Part shown: positions 1 to 9,301 of the stretch, piece by piece
Position numbering within the stretch: the stretch's first letter is position 1
How the letters are laid out: every line of letters starts with the position of its first letter
Source: Mesonia oceanica
GTDB taxonomy: Bacteria; Bacteroidota; Bacteroidia; Flavobacteriales; Flavobacteriaceae
Length of the DNA: 59,111 bases
Assembly: GCF_902499555.1 (NCBI RefSeq)
Contig: NZ_CABVMM010000017.1
Span: 1-59,111 of the forward strand
Reading direction: 5' to 3'
Program-made: the position numbers and the translations under genes
The notes under the pieces: model-generated
Told to the model about the DNA's origin: nothing
The model's input: the letters and a program-made list of their open reading frames with translations, nothing else
Database searches by the model: none

Positions 1-1
1 T

Positions 2-499
2 CCCATTGAAGAAGATGTAAATCTAATAGATGCTGCTAAAAATGCAATGACATTGCTTTATGAAGCTCTGGTTACACCATTATATGGTTTCAAGTTAATG
101 GCCTTTATTGGAGGTGTTATTTTATGGATTCTTGATTTATTTATCTATCCATTATTCTTGGCTGAACGCTTTTTCCTTCTCGGAATAATGCAGGCGTTTT
201 TCCCATTGGTTATCAGCTTGGCCGTTTTTGAAAAATTCCGCTCACTAGCCTATACATTTTTTAAGCTCTATGCCGCCGTCTATATGTTAGTGCCTGCTTT
301 CTTTCTGGTCAATGTTTTTGTCAATGCACTCTATACCGAGATCAATACTAATTTTTGGACAAACCTATTTGGTTCAGATGTCAGCCAAGGAATTTTTGCC
401 CCTGTGGTACAACTCGGGTCAATTGGGTTCATTGTTTTTCTGAAGTTCAAATTGTACCGCCGTGCGACTTCTTTTACCCTTAGATTATTTACTAATTAA
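2..499 (+). CDS. traJ: Conjugative transfer protein TraJ, C-terminal part (5' end outside window)
   Basis: Inner-membrane component of the Bacteroidota conjugation channel. Only the last ~165 codons are present. The frame is open from base 2, so the start lies outside; the first internal ATG at 47 is not a credible start. The visible part is strongly hydrophobic, with several membrane segments separated by short charged loops (for example LAERF and EKFRS). traK follows 10 bases later on the same strand. A traJ start codon lies at the extreme right end of the window, so the two pieces may belong to one gene of a circular element. The assignment rests on gene order (J-K-M-N) and hydrophobicity. 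Confidence 0.8.
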   Translation, partial: PIEEDVNLIDAAKNAMTLLYEALVTPLYGFKLMAFIGGVILWILDLFIYPLFLAERFFLLGIMQAFFPLVISLAVFEKFRSLAYTFFKLYAAVYMLVPAFFLVNVFVNALYTEINTNFWTNLFGSDVSQGIFAPVVQLGSIGFIVFLKFKLYRRATSFTLRLFTN

Positions 500-509
500 T
501 TAATGCTCA

Positions 510-1127
510 ATGAAAACATATTATAAAAATATCTATACTGTTTTGAAAATGAACCGGTTCATCGTTTTGGCTTTGATCGTGTGCACGTTGCTTTCCAATA
601 TTTTTGCGTTATGGATGGCATTCTCAACCCACAAAAAAGCCCTGAACAATGCTTTTGCTATCAACACCGATGGCAGTATCATCCCCCTAAAGCTTATTAC
701 CCAAAAAGAAAACTTTAAAGTAGAGGCTTTAGCACATTTAGAACTTTTCCATAATTATTTCTACAATATTGATGCAAGCAATTATGAAAAGAATTTAGAA
801 AAGGCACTTTGGTTGGGCAATAGTACTGTAGATAATTTATATCGTCAAAAAAAGGCAGATGGAGTTTACAATCGACTGCTACAATATTCCTTAGTTCAAA
901 AAGTACTGAGTATCGATTCTCAGATCGAAGAACAAAATGGAACTTATTCCTTCGAAACGGTTACTATTTTTAAGATCAACCGGGGGTCGATCATCGACAC
1001 TTATCAATTGGTTTCTACCGGAAACCTGATTATCGTAGACCGAAATTTTCCCAATAATCCGCACGGATTGCTAATCACCGATTACTTTGAAAAATCCCTT
1101 AAAAAACTAAACGATGAAAACCGATAA
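510..1127 (+). CDS. traK: Conjugative transfer protein TraK
   Basis: TraK of the Bacteroidota conjugation system, a VirB8-like bitopic protein that probably scaffolds the mating channel in the periplasm. It has 205 residues, the usual length for the family. A short cytoplasmic N terminus is followed by one membrane helix at about residues 17-37 and a soluble periplasmic domain. The ATG at 510 follows the traJ stop by 10 bases and traM begins 18 bases after its stop, which indicates an operon. I see no separate traL gene between traK and traM, although many relatives have one. Function is inferred from family and gene order. Confidence 0.85.
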   Translation: MKTYYKNIYTVLKMNRFIVLALIVCTLLSNIFALWMAFSTHKKALNNAFAINTDGSIIPLKLITQKENFKVEALAHLELFHNYFYNIDASNYEKNLEKALWLGNSTVDNLYRQKKADGVYNRLLQYSLVQKVLSIDSQIEEQNGTYSFETVTIFKINRGSIIDTYQLVSTGNLIIVDRNFPNNPHGLLITDYFEKSLKKLNDENR

Positions 1128-1145
1128 TGGGTATTTAAAAAACCA

Positions 1146-2081
1146 ATGATTATGAAGATAGAAAAAAATAAAATAGTTTTTGCGGCAGTACTCGCCGTAG
1201 TGGTCATTTTCTTAATATCCTATTCTATTATAGTAATGGGAGATGATGAAAGTGAACCTACAAATCTTAAAGAAACATCGGTTCCCGCACTGGAAGAAGA
1301 CCAAAAGGAATATGATTCTAAACTGGATGCCATCAACGATCTAAAAGAAGTCCGTGAAACCAATGCTCCCAGCATCTATGACGAAAAACTGATTGATTCC
1401 CTTGGTTTTTACGATGAGGACTTCGACGAAAATGAAAAAGAACGTATTGTGGATAGCATCTACTCCGCAGGGAAAATCAAGTATTCTGAAAGAAATTATC
1501 AGCATATTGGTGCTAGGGAAACTGCCCCGAAGTCCGAAAAAGTAGTGGACTCTTCAGAAATAAAAGCAGAACAAAAAATTGCTGCTAAAGAAATGGGACT
1601 GGAACACCAGTTATTCTTTGCCTCAGATCCGAAAGAAAGTGATATTTCAGTTTCCGGTAGTACCGATGCATTGATTTACGCCGTTGTGGATGGCGTCCAA
1701 GTGGTCAAAGCCAATTCCCGTTTACGGATGCGCCTAACCAAAGCTGCTACCATTAACAGCAAACAAATTCCAAAAAACACCCCTATTTACGGTTTTATTA
1801 GTTTTCAGCCCAACCGGGTCTTGATAGAAATCGAAAACGTCAAGAATCATCCAACCAAATTAAAAGCATTTGACCTTCAAGACGGAAGCGAAGGGGTTTA
1901 TGTAGAAAACAGCTTTCGCGCCCAAGTATCAACCGAGGTCATCGGTGATATGGTGGATGATATCAATATCGCCGGTGTGCCACAAGTAGGGGGTTTCAAA
2001 AAGATATTCCAACGCAATAACCGAAATATTAAGGTTACCGTGCTTAACAATTACAGGCTCATCCTGAAACCTAAGTTATAG
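1146..2081 (+). CDS. traM: Conjugative transfer protein TraM
   Basis: TraM of the Bacteroidota conjugation system, comparable in position to VirB10-type channel proteins. It has 311 residues: an N-terminal membrane anchor at about residues 10-32, a long acidic low-complexity linker (residues ~35-165, many D/E/K), and a conserved C-terminal beta-rich domain from about residue 175. The C-terminal half, with the motif IPKNTPIYGF, is the part diagnostic for the family. A second in-frame ATG at 1152 is an equally possible start. The gene lies in the traJ-K-M-N operon. Confidence 0.85.
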   Translation: MIMKIEKNKIVFAAVLAVVVIFLISYSIIVMGDDESEPTNLKETSVPALEEDQKEYDSKLDAINDLKEVRETNAPSIYDEKLIDSLGFYDEDFDENEKERIVDSIYSAGKIKYSERNYQHIGARETAPKSEKVVDSSEIKAEQKIAAKEMGLEHQLFFASDPKESDISVSGSTDALIYAVVDGVQVVKANSRLRMRLTKAATINSKQIPKNTPIYGFISFQPNRVLIEIENVKNHPTKLKAFDLQDGSEGVYVENSFRAQVSTEVIGDMVDDINIAGVPQVGGFKKIFQRNNRNIKVTVLNNYRLILKPKL

Positions 2082-2110
2082 ACTCAAAACAACACTTAAA
2101 ACTTATTCTT

Positions 2111-2944
2111 ATGAAGAATTTAATTTTTATCTCACTATCCCTGTTTAGTACAGTTATCACTACTGCACAAACATCTTTTGATCTCGATACCATTTATGCG
2201 AATGATCAAAAAAATGTAGCATTGTTCTTCCCAGAGCCTATTCGGCAGGGGATAACAGGGTCTGAAAACTATGTCTTTACCTATAATCGTGAGAAAGGAC
2301 AATATTTTGGATTGCTCCAGGCAAAGCCCGGAAATGAAAGTAATCTTCTGGTAGTCAATAAAAATGGCGCTGTTTTTTCGTATATTGTAAAGTATAGAAA
2401 AAAACTAAATCGGCTGAATTACTTTATACCGACGTCTAAAAGCATCGGTAATGAAAAGCCTATTGCTCTTGATTTAACTACTATTGTTAAACGTGAAGAC
2501 ACAATAGATAACAGAACCTATTATTATTATAAATTTTGTTCTTATCTAATTGGTCGAAAACAACGGATTGGCCGAATCAAAAAACGGAACGAGGGCATCG
2601 TATTGAGTGTTGAGAATATTGTTTTTGACAAGGAGGAACTTTATTTCGTGATTCAGGTTGAAAACAAATCTTCATTGGATTATGACCTCAACTTTCTGAA
2701 ATTATCGGTTGAGACAAGAAAAAAGGGCAAAAAGAAGTCCTTACAACGTCTTTATCAAGAACCGGTTTTTAAATATAGTTTGCCCTCAAAAGCAAAAGAA
2801 AACGAAACTGTGAGATTGGTTTATGTACTGCCAAAATTCTCAATAGGAAATGATCGCAGAGCGATTTTAGAACTCAATGAGAAAAACGGGGAACGTAATT
2901 TGAAATTAAAAATATCGCATAGATTTATTAATAACCCAAATTAA
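2111..2944 (+). CDS. traN: Conjugative transfer protein TraN (DUF4138 type)
   Basis: TraN, a secreted component of the Bacteroidota conjugation machinery expected near the outer membrane and partnering TraM. It has 277 residues with an N-terminal signal peptide (MKNLIFISLSLFSTVITTAQ) and a beta-rich mature domain. The motifs NVALFFPEPIRQGITG and FDKEELYFVIQVENKS are typical of the family. It lies 29 bases after traM on the same strand. It is the last recognisable tra gene here; traO, traP and traQ are not seen downstream, and the region turns into opposite-strand defence cargo instead. Confidence 0.85.
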   Translation: MKNLIFISLSLFSTVITTAQTSFDLDTIYANDQKNVALFFPEPIRQGITGSENYVFTYNREKGQYFGLLQAKPGNESNLLVVNKNGAVFSYIVKYRKKLNRLNYFIPTSKSIGNEKPIALDLTTIVKREDTIDNRTYYYYKFCSYLIGRKQRIGRIKKRNEGIVLSVENIVFDKEELYFVIQVENKSSLDYDLNFLKLSVETRKKGKKKSLQRLYQEPVFKYSLPSKAKENETVRLVYVLPKFSIGNDRRAILELNEKNGERNLKLKISHRFINNPN

Positions 2945-2951
2945 CATTGTT

Positions 2952-3317
2952 ATGAAAAAAATAGCAGTTTTTTCGTTAGTAGTATTAGTTCTGTCGTGTG
3001 CTGGAAAGCAAGATTTATCACCTTCAGAAACCGCCAAAATCGTCGCCGAAAGTTTTTATCACGGTGATAAGGCAACTTTAAAGAAATATACTACAGAATC
3101 CGGGTATGCAAATCTTTCCAGTATACAAGAAATGTTTGCCGAGGATAAAAATTCTGAATCTGATTTTAAGGTCGTGGATAAACAAAGAGAAGGTGAGATA
3201 ACCTGGATTAAATATTCAACATCCTACGACCCGAAACCAGGTATCTTTAAATTGGTCAAGGAAGATGACCTATGGAAGGTTACGCATAACGAGCCGCAGG
3301 ATAGAGGGCCGTTTTAA
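2952..3317 (+). CDS. Small lipoprotein with NTF2-like (DUF4878-like) domain
   Basis: Predicted lipoprotein of 121 residues. The signal peptide ends in a lipobox (VLSCAG, Cys16). The mature part has the NTF2-like pattern seen in small Bacteroidota lipoproteins of the DUF4878 type: ETAKIVAESFYHGD early, WIKYSTSYDP in the middle and LVKEDDLWKVTH near the end. It starts 7 bases after traN and probably ends the transfer operon. Its role in conjugation is unknown; surface exclusion or envelope maintenance would be guesses. It ends only 8 bases from the convergent herA gene. Confidence 0.7.
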   Translation: MKKIAVFSLVVLVLSCAGKQDLSPSETAKIVAESFYHGDKATLKKYTTESGYANLSSIQEMFAEDKNSESDFKVVDKQREGEITWIKYSTSYDPKPGIFKLVKEDDLWKVTHNEPQDRGPF

Positions 3318-3325
3318 TTAAAATT

Positions 3326-5053
3326 TCAAAATAATTTCGGCGTACTTGAATCTGGTTTTATATTTGGTTCGTCAAACTTCATTATGATAGGCATTGGGAA
3401 ATCGACACCGGTTAGAATGGCTTCTCCTTCTCCTAGAATTGGCAAAAAGTCTAAAGTGTTTTTGTTTGCCGTACTACAAGCGTTACTTACCGCTTCTTTG
3501 TCATTATAATTGATAAGTCTATGAACGATAAATGTACCCATTTGGCTCAATGTTCCATTGGGAATATCTCTTGGCATTTGAGTGGCAATACACAAAAATA
3601 ATCCATATTTTCTACATTCCTTTGCTATGGAGTCAAAAGCATCAAGGTTTACTGACTCGAAATATTCATCTTTTACTTTTTTATTTAAGAATTGATGTGC
3701 CTCATCAATTAATAAAACTACAGGTTTGTTTTTTACATTATTGGACGGATTAAAATTGCCTTTTCTTGCTTTATTTAGCATATATTTTCCTATTGCATTA
3801 GCAAGTATTTCTCTTGCTTGAAAGTCAAAACCAACATTATCAAAACCAATTCTTAGAATTTTTTTATCGGGACAATTAAAAAAAGTGTCTAAAATTTTTA
3901 CTAATTCGGTTTCTTCATTGCCTGTTTTATCAAATCCAAAAATGGATTTAAAATGTGTTGATTGAATAAGAGTTTCGGTCCTAAGAAACAAACTTGTACT
4001 ATTATCCCATTTCCTTTTATCTATATCTCCCCAATGAGTTAAAACTTCACCAAACTTATCACTATCATATACACACTCACGTCTTAATTGCTGAGCAAGA
4101 TTTTGAATATTAAACTCAGCATATTCTTTTTCAATCTCATTGGCGTACGCATTATACAAATCTATATAAGGTTTTTTCTCTTTCTTTATTTTGATATACA
4201 CTCCATCTTTTACAGCTGTTGGAAGTTTATTGTTTTTTGTCGCAATTTCAACAATTTTCAAAGTTTGAATCGCTTCAAGAAGTATAGGTTGCTGAACCTG
4301 GCCAGATGGCTTTAATAAAACGAAAAGATCTGATACAGATAGATTTCTGTAGTGAAAAAAACAATCATCACCTAATATTTTAGATGTACAATATGGCTGG
4401 TTAGCATAATTTGAATATTCTCCAGTTGCATCAATTAAAATGGCTTTGTTTCCAGTTGCGATTAACGATTCTATGAGTTTGCTTACAGTGTAACTTTTTC
4501 CTCCACCTGTTGTACCAACAACAGCACAATGACGTCCAAAAATAGATTGTAAGTTTATTTTAACTCTCGTTTCAGGACTTGAAACTAAACTTCCGATTGC
4601 AATAGTGTTTGGGGTTTCGCCATTCTTTACACCAAATTTTGACATATATTGTTGAACTAATTCTCCGGAACTTACAAATACTTTTGCGCCAATGTTTGGA
4701 TAGGCTGTTAATCCTTTTTTAACATCAAAAGGATTGTATAAATCAAAAGATAAAAGAATTTCCACTTTACCAGTTGGATGAAAATCACTTGTTTGAAATG
4801 CTTTCTCATTTAGTGACAATCTTTCAGATTCCGGTAGCTGTAATTCAGTGATTCTTCCTAAAAATCCAAATTTGTCTCCTTCGATAACAACAAAACTCCC
4901 GACTAAACCCCCTTTAAATTCTTTGCCAAAGTGTGTAAAGCCATTTAATAGAATTGATGACGGAAAATGTACTTTCACATATTGAGGCAAGACTTGATTA
5001 ATATAGCCAAGAAAATATTCGTGTTTGAAGGGGTTAATCTTAGATTCAGTCAT
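3326..5053 (-). CDS. herA: HerA-type ATPase of a SIR2-HerA defence module
   Basis: Hexameric HerA/FtsK-like ATPase, 575 residues. The N-terminal ~150 residues are a HAS-barrel-like domain. Walker A is GTTGGGKS at residues 180-187 and Walker B is VVLLIDEAH at residues 445-453, followed by the typical ATQMPRDIP segment. Its start overlaps the SIR2 gene end by 8 bases, so the two are translationally coupled. In characterised SIR2-HerA systems (established knowledge) the two proteins form a large complex that degrades NAD and DNA on phage infection. This gene is last in a six-gene minus-strand operon beginning with the XRE regulator at 12327. Family confidence is high; the defence role follows from the pair. 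Confidence 0.88.
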   Translation of the reverse strand: MTESKINPFKHEYFLGYINQVLPQYVKVHFPSSILLNGFTHFGKEFKGGLVGSFVVIEGDKFGFLGRITELQLPESERLSLNEKAFQTSDFHPTGKVEILLSFDLYNPFDVKKGLTAYPNIGAKVFVSSGELVQQYMSKFGVKNGETPNTIAIGSLVSSPETRVKINLQSIFGRHCAVVGTTGGGKSYTVSKLIESLIATGNKAILIDATGEYSNYANQPYCTSKILGDDCFFHYRNLSVSDLFVLLKPSGQVQQPILLEAIQTLKIVEIATKNNKLPTAVKDGVYIKIKKEKKPYIDLYNAYANEIEKEYAEFNIQNLAQQLRRECVYDSDKFGEVLTHWGDIDKRKWDNSTSLFLRTETLIQSTHFKSIFGFDKTGNEETELVKILDTFFNCPDKKILRIGFDNVGFDFQAREILANAIGKYMLNKARKGNFNPSNNVKNKPVVLLIDEAHQFLNKKVKDEYFESVNLDAFDSIAKECRKYGLFLCIATQMPRDIPNGTLSQMGTFIVHRLINYNDKEAVSNACSTANKNTLDFLPILGEGEAILTGVDFPMPIIMKFDEPNIKPDSSTPKLF

Positions 5054-6302
5054 TCTTTAAATTTATGTGTTCTAGGCTATTTATTTCATAGGTTTTTATT
5101 TCGGGATAGAATTTTGCGAAATCGGTAAAGCTTTCAGAAATCATTAAAATACGTTCTGATTCTAAAGCACTCTTTTTGATTGCTAATGATGAATTTGAAA
5201 TGTTATCATTGTCAAAACCAGGATCAATAACCGCAAGCCGGAAACCAGGATTCTGATTTAAAGCTTCTTCAATTGCTGCATTAATATGCTTATCGTTAAA
5301 GCTGTAGCCCACACAAATTAATAATGTATCATTATTCAGTCTAAGATTACGTTGAAATCTAGCCATCATTTCAAAAAAAGGCTGTTCATAAGAGTCCTCA
5401 TATTTTGCTTCACGAGGATATACCATAAGAGCCCTTTTAGGATTAGCGTGGATTTCTACTGAATTGTTTTCTTCATTTCGCTCCCAGTTAATAGAACCGT
5501 GTAATTTATGTAAGTGAAATACGCGATGTATAAAATTATCTTCTTCTTTTAATTTACTTCCCTCTCTTTGCACTATATCATAATCAAAATACCTTCCGCT
5601 AAATGTTCTGGGGAAAGTGAAAGAAAAACCATCAATAACAATAGCATTTACAGCAGTTGCTGCTTTTTCAAATAATAGATCGTAATTGAGTGTGAAAATT
5701 TTAACCCTTGGATTTGTCTGCTTTCGCTGTAATAATTTTTCAAGCAATATTTTATGAGGGAAATTGCTCTCTGGTTCTGAAATAGTACACAAAGTTTTTA
5801 TTAAAGTAAAAAGTTCTTCTTTAATTACGGAAAGAGGGGTTTCCTCATCATCTTCCGCGACTTTTATTTTGGAATCTTTCGAAAATTTACAAAAACCCTC
5901 AATTTGTGATAAAAGTTTTTCTAAATCTTTATCTTCATATTTATAATTTACTGCGTCACATATTGTTTTAAAACCCTTAGGATTTTTTTCGTTGTACTTT
6001 TCTTCCGCTTTATTCCAAAGTTGTGCCATTGAGAGACCGCCAACATCCATAGATGAACCTGCCCCTGAAAGAACTAGAATATTTTTGAATGCTTTTTTAA
6101 AAAAATCACTATAAATTCGCCTTTTTTCCAACTGAGCATCCTCTAAAGTTGGTTCTATTGGAGTACCGTCCTCCTTCTTTTTGTCAAAGGGTTTAAGGTC
6201 TTCGATTGAGCTTAAAATACCCTTCTCATAAGTAGGGTTCTTAACCTTAAGCCATTGAGACTTTCCATTAATTATTATGTATTTCCAAGAATCTTGTTCC
6301 AT
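5046..6302 (-). CDS. SIR2-domain protein (putative NADase of SIR2-HerA defence)
   Basis: SIR2-like protein of 418 residues. Key motifs are GAGSS at residues 80-84 (NAD binding), TLNYD around residues 204-208 and HLHKLHGS at 263-270; His268 is the expected catalytic histidine. An N-terminal extension of ~70 residues precedes the fold. In defence systems such proteins deplete NAD+ after phage sensing. It shares one base with the end of mod upstream and overlaps herA by 8 bases. The coupling of a SIR2-HerA pair to a type III restriction operon is notable. Alternative: a general SIR2 family protein, but HerA adjacency makes the defence role likely. Confidence 0.87.
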   Translation of the reverse strand: MEQDSWKYIIINGKSQWLKVKNPTYEKGILSSIEDLKPFDKKKEDGTPIEPTLEDAQLEKRRIYSDFFKKAFKNILVLSGAGSSMDVGGLSMAQLWNKAEEKYNEKNPKGFKTICDAVNYKYEDKDLEKLLSQIEGFCKFSKDSKIKVAEDDEETPLSVIKEELFTLIKTLCTISEPESNFPHKILLEKLLQRKQTNPRVKIFTLNYDLLFEKAATAVNAIVIDGFSFTFPRTFSGRYFDYDIVQREGSKLKEEDNFIHRVFHLHKLHGSINWERNEENNSVEIHANPKRALMVYPREAKYEDSYEQPFFEMMARFQRNLRLNNDTLLICVGYSFNDKHINAAIEEALNQNPGFRLAVIDPGFDNDNISNSSLAIKKSALESERILMISESFTDFAKFYPEIKTYEINSLEHINLKND

Positions 6303-8296
6303 TAAAATGCATTAAATTTATCACCCATATAATGCTTTAAATTCCATTTTTTGGTAGTATCCAAAGCTCTTTCCAACACAATTAATTTTTTTCCGCTATG
6401 TGTTTTAAAATACTCCACGGTTTCCTCTGCTAGACTTACATCTAAACAAATCAGGGTCTCCTTTTCGTCGTCTGCTGCGAGAGAAATTTCGTTCCCTTTG
6501 AACTGTTTCTGTTTTTCTAAGGTATAATTGAGTTTAAAACCGTTCTTTATTAATATTTCGGTTATGAGTTCTTCTCGGTTAAAAACAGAAACAAGTTGAG
6601 CTTCTTTTTCGGTAATGTATTTTTTAAGCAAGGCCACATTTTCTTCCTCCGACTTTTCCGGATCGGGCGCGTATTCTACCCGTGGAAAATTAGATTTTAC
6701 CAATTTAAATACTTTAAAGCCCAGACCTTTTAATGACTCCTGTTCCTCCTTCTTTTCAGAAAATAAATCCGGTTCTTCTTTTTTCTTTTCAGCAATAATT
6801 TTTTCAACAACCCGCTTATTTCGCTCAATGGTAATGTCGCTAATTTTTTTAAAACCGTTTTGAAAAGCCTTTCCAGATTCAGAACATTTTTGAGGTAATT
6901 GTATATTAATAAAGCGGATATTCTTATCACTGTCTTTATTTAATTCAAATACCGCCTGTCCAGTAGTCCCAGAACCTGCAAAAAAATCTAAAACTAAATC
7001 ATTTTCTTCGACTGTTAATTTCAGACATCTTTTGACCAATTCTACAGGTTTAGGAAAATCAAATTCTCCATCAAATCCTAATTGCCTAACCTGAACTGTT
7101 CCTGTTTCTGTTAAAAAAGAATTATCATTCCATATTGATTTAGGTTTAAATGTCGTTTTCCTGTATTTTTCATAAATCCCAAAGCTACCATTACCTTTCT
7201 TCTTGGCAATCACATTACTTTCTAACGTATTTTCCCTACAGTTATCTTTAAATTTAGATTCGCCCCAACGCCAACAAGATTCTATGCCTTTCGAATTAAA
7301 AGGTTCAACTTCAAGATTATAATTCTCTGTTTTACTAAAAGAAACGGGATAAAAACCATCTTTATCTTGAGTATTTGTATCTACATATATTGGATAAAAC
7401 AAATTCGGACGATTATGTTTTCCAAATTTTGGATTTCTATTTCGAAGTTCTCTAATATTATAATTACCAATATTATCTTGAAGATTCAAATCTGAATTTT
7501 TACTAGACTTTTCCAATTCAAACAAATCGCCGTCAAATGATTTCGTATAGACTAGAATATACTCGTGAGTTTTTGCAATTTGATTGTACGTTTGACCTCT
7601 ACTATTAGCTCTTACTATAATTTGAGAGTAAAAATTTTCCTCTCCAAAAACTTCATCACACAATTTTCTCAAATGAACTACTTCATCATCATCAATTGAA
7701 ATAAAAATCACACCATCTTCTCGGAGCAATTGACGTGCAATCAATAAACGACTATACATCATATTCAGCCAATTACTGTGGAAACGGCCGTCTTTCTCTG
7801 AATTTGTATCAATACTTACTCCATTCTCAGTCATTTCGGAATCCTCCCAATAAGACTTCACATCTTGTTTCCAAGTATCTCGATATACAAAATCTTTATC
7901 TTTATTGTAAGGCGGATCAATATAAATGCACTTAACCTGCTCACGATAACTTTTGCTGAGTAACTTGAGCACTTGCAGGTTTTCTCCTTCAATAATCAGG
8001 TTTTCACTATTTTCGGGGTTTACACTTCGTTCTTCATCATAAACAAGCGTAGCATCAGTGGGTGTAAAAGCTTCTCGTTTTGCCTTGCTTTTTCCAAACC
8101 AGCGAAATTCATAGCGTTCTGTTTCATTTACACTTTCGGAATCCACCACTTTTTTGAGTTCGTTTATATTTAGTTTCCCTTCATTAGTAAACAAATCGGG
8201 CATCAACTGTTTTAGCTGCTGCAATCGTTCTTTATTCCAGTCGTGTGACTGTACTTTTTCCAATGGGTTTTCTATAGTTTCTTTACTATCGCTCAT
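6302..8296 (-). CDS. mod: Type III restriction-modification DNA methyltransferase (Mod)
   Basis: Adenine-N6 methyltransferase subunit of a type III restriction-modification system, 664 residues. Motif IV is DPPY at residues 127-130 and motif I is FAGSGTT at 439-445. That order (IV before I) is typical of beta-class enzymes. The region between them (roughly 200-400) should hold the target-recognition domain. The sequence looks intact with no frameshift and no repeat tract suggestive of phase variation. It sits between the DUF1016 nuclease (3-base spacing) and SIR2 (shared base). Target sequence cannot be read from the DNA. Confidence 0.92.
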   Translation of the reverse strand: MSDSKETIENPLEKVQSHDWNKERLQQLKQLMPDLFTNEGKLNINELKKVVDSESVNETERYEFRWFGKSKAKREAFTPTDATLVYDEERSVNPENSENLIIEGENLQVLKLLSKSYREQVKCIYIDPPYNKDKDFVYRDTWKQDVKSYWEDSEMTENGVSIDTNSEKDGRFHSNWLNMMYSRLLIARQLLREDGVIFISIDDDEVVHLRKLCDEVFGEENFYSQIIVRANSRGQTYNQIAKTHEYILVYTKSFDGDLFELEKSSKNSDLNLQDNIGNYNIRELRNRNPKFGKHNRPNLFYPIYVDTNTQDKDGFYPVSFSKTENYNLEVEPFNSKGIESCWRWGESKFKDNCRENTLESNVIAKKKGNGSFGIYEKYRKTTFKPKSIWNDNSFLTETGTVQVRQLGFDGEFDFPKPVELVKRCLKLTVEENDLVLDFFAGSGTTGQAVFELNKDSDKNIRFINIQLPQKCSESGKAFQNGFKKISDITIERNKRVVEKIIAEKKKEEPDLFSEKKEEQESLKGLGFKVFKLVKSNFPRVEYAPDPEKSEEENVALLKKYITEKEAQLVSVFNREELITEILIKNGFKLNYTLEKQKQFKGNEISLAADDEKETLICLDVSLAEETVEYFKTHSGKKLIVLERALDTTKKWNLKHYMGDKFNAF

Positions 8297-8298
8297 AA

Positions 8299-9285
8299 CT
8301 ATTCTTCAAGATCTTTTTCAATAAATTGTTTCAATTCTTCCTCACTTGGCAGGTACATTTGGTATTTTGATGCAAACAGGTTTTTCTTATCATTGAGTAC
8401 TGAATATTTGGCCACCACATTATCGGTATCGGCACATAATAATATCCCGATTGTGGGATTATCGGTCTTAGATTTTTCACGCTCGTCAAACATTCGTACA
8501 TACATATCCAGCTGCCCAATATCCTGATGGCTCAATTTTCCACTCTTAATGTCAATGACTACAAAGCATTTTAAATGATAATTATAAAACACCAGATCAA
8601 TAAAGAAATCAGAAGTCTCGGTTCGCACCAATTTTTGCTGCGCTACAAAAGCAAAGCCTTTACCTAGTTCTAGTAGAAAAGTTTGTAAATGGGCTATAAT
8701 ACCTTTTTCAATGTCCTTTTCTTTATGTGTTAAATTGGCGGGAAGATCAAGAAATTCGAGTACGTAAGGGTTTTTAATAAAATCTAACTTGGTTAATTCA
8801 CCCCTTTCTGAAGTAATTTCCTCTTTGGTCTGGCTCGATAAAATGCGCTGGTAATATTGACTGCTAATGTTACGGTCAAGTTTTCGGGTACTCCAATGCT
8901 GGCTTATGGATTCCTTCAAATAAAACTCCCTTACACTTTCATTTTCCACACGTATCAATAAGCGATAATGAGACCAACTCAATTCGGGACGCACTGTGTC
9001 CCGAATTGGAAAACTCAGGTAAAATTGCCGAATCCTGCGTAACTCACGAGCATCAAAGCTTTTTCCAAAATCCTGACTTAGGTTTTGGGCTAGTTCCTTT
9101 AATAAATAAGTGCCGTATTCCGCCCTTTCGCTACCTTTCTGTTCCTCCTCTACAATACGTTGCCCAATCTTCCAATATGCAAATACCATTGCGGAATTAA
9201 CCGCTGTAGCAGCCTGATTACGCGCTTGTTTTAAAATATCCCTTATTTCTTGAAGAAGGGCGCTATGTGATTTACCGGGTTTCAT
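8299..9285 (-). CDS. DUF1016 (YhcG-type) PDDEXK nuclease-like protein
   Basis: Protein of the YhcG/DUF1016 family, which pairs an N-terminal helical domain with a C-terminal PD-(D/E)XK nuclease fold. The sequence shows the diagnostic LLIRVENE segment and, near the C terminus, IDLVFYN...FVVIDIKSG, matching the D...(D/E)xK nuclease core. An upstream ATG at 9357 would overlap res by 56 bases; I prefer the ATG at 9285 (MKPGKSHSALL), 16 bases after res, giving 328 residues. Such proteins occur frequently beside type I and III restriction genes, but their contribution is not well established. Confidence 0.85.
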   Translation of the reverse strand: MKPGKSHSALLQEIRDILKQARNQAATAVNSAMVFAYWKIGQRIVEEEQKGSERAEYGTYLLKELAQNLSQDFGKSFDARELRRIRQFYLSFPIRDTVRPELSWSHYRLLIRVENESVREFYLKESISQHWSTRKLDRNISSQYYQRILSSQTKEEITSERGELTKLDFIKNPYVLEFLDLPANLTHKEKDIEKGIIAHLQTFLLELGKGFAFVAQQKLVRTETSDFFIDLVFYNYHLKCFVVIDIKSGKLSHQDIGQLDMYVRMFDEREKSKTDNPTIGILLCADTDNVVAKYSVLNDKKNLFASKYQMYLPSEEELKQFIEKDLEE

Positions 9286-9301
9286 TAATCTTTTTATCCT
9301 T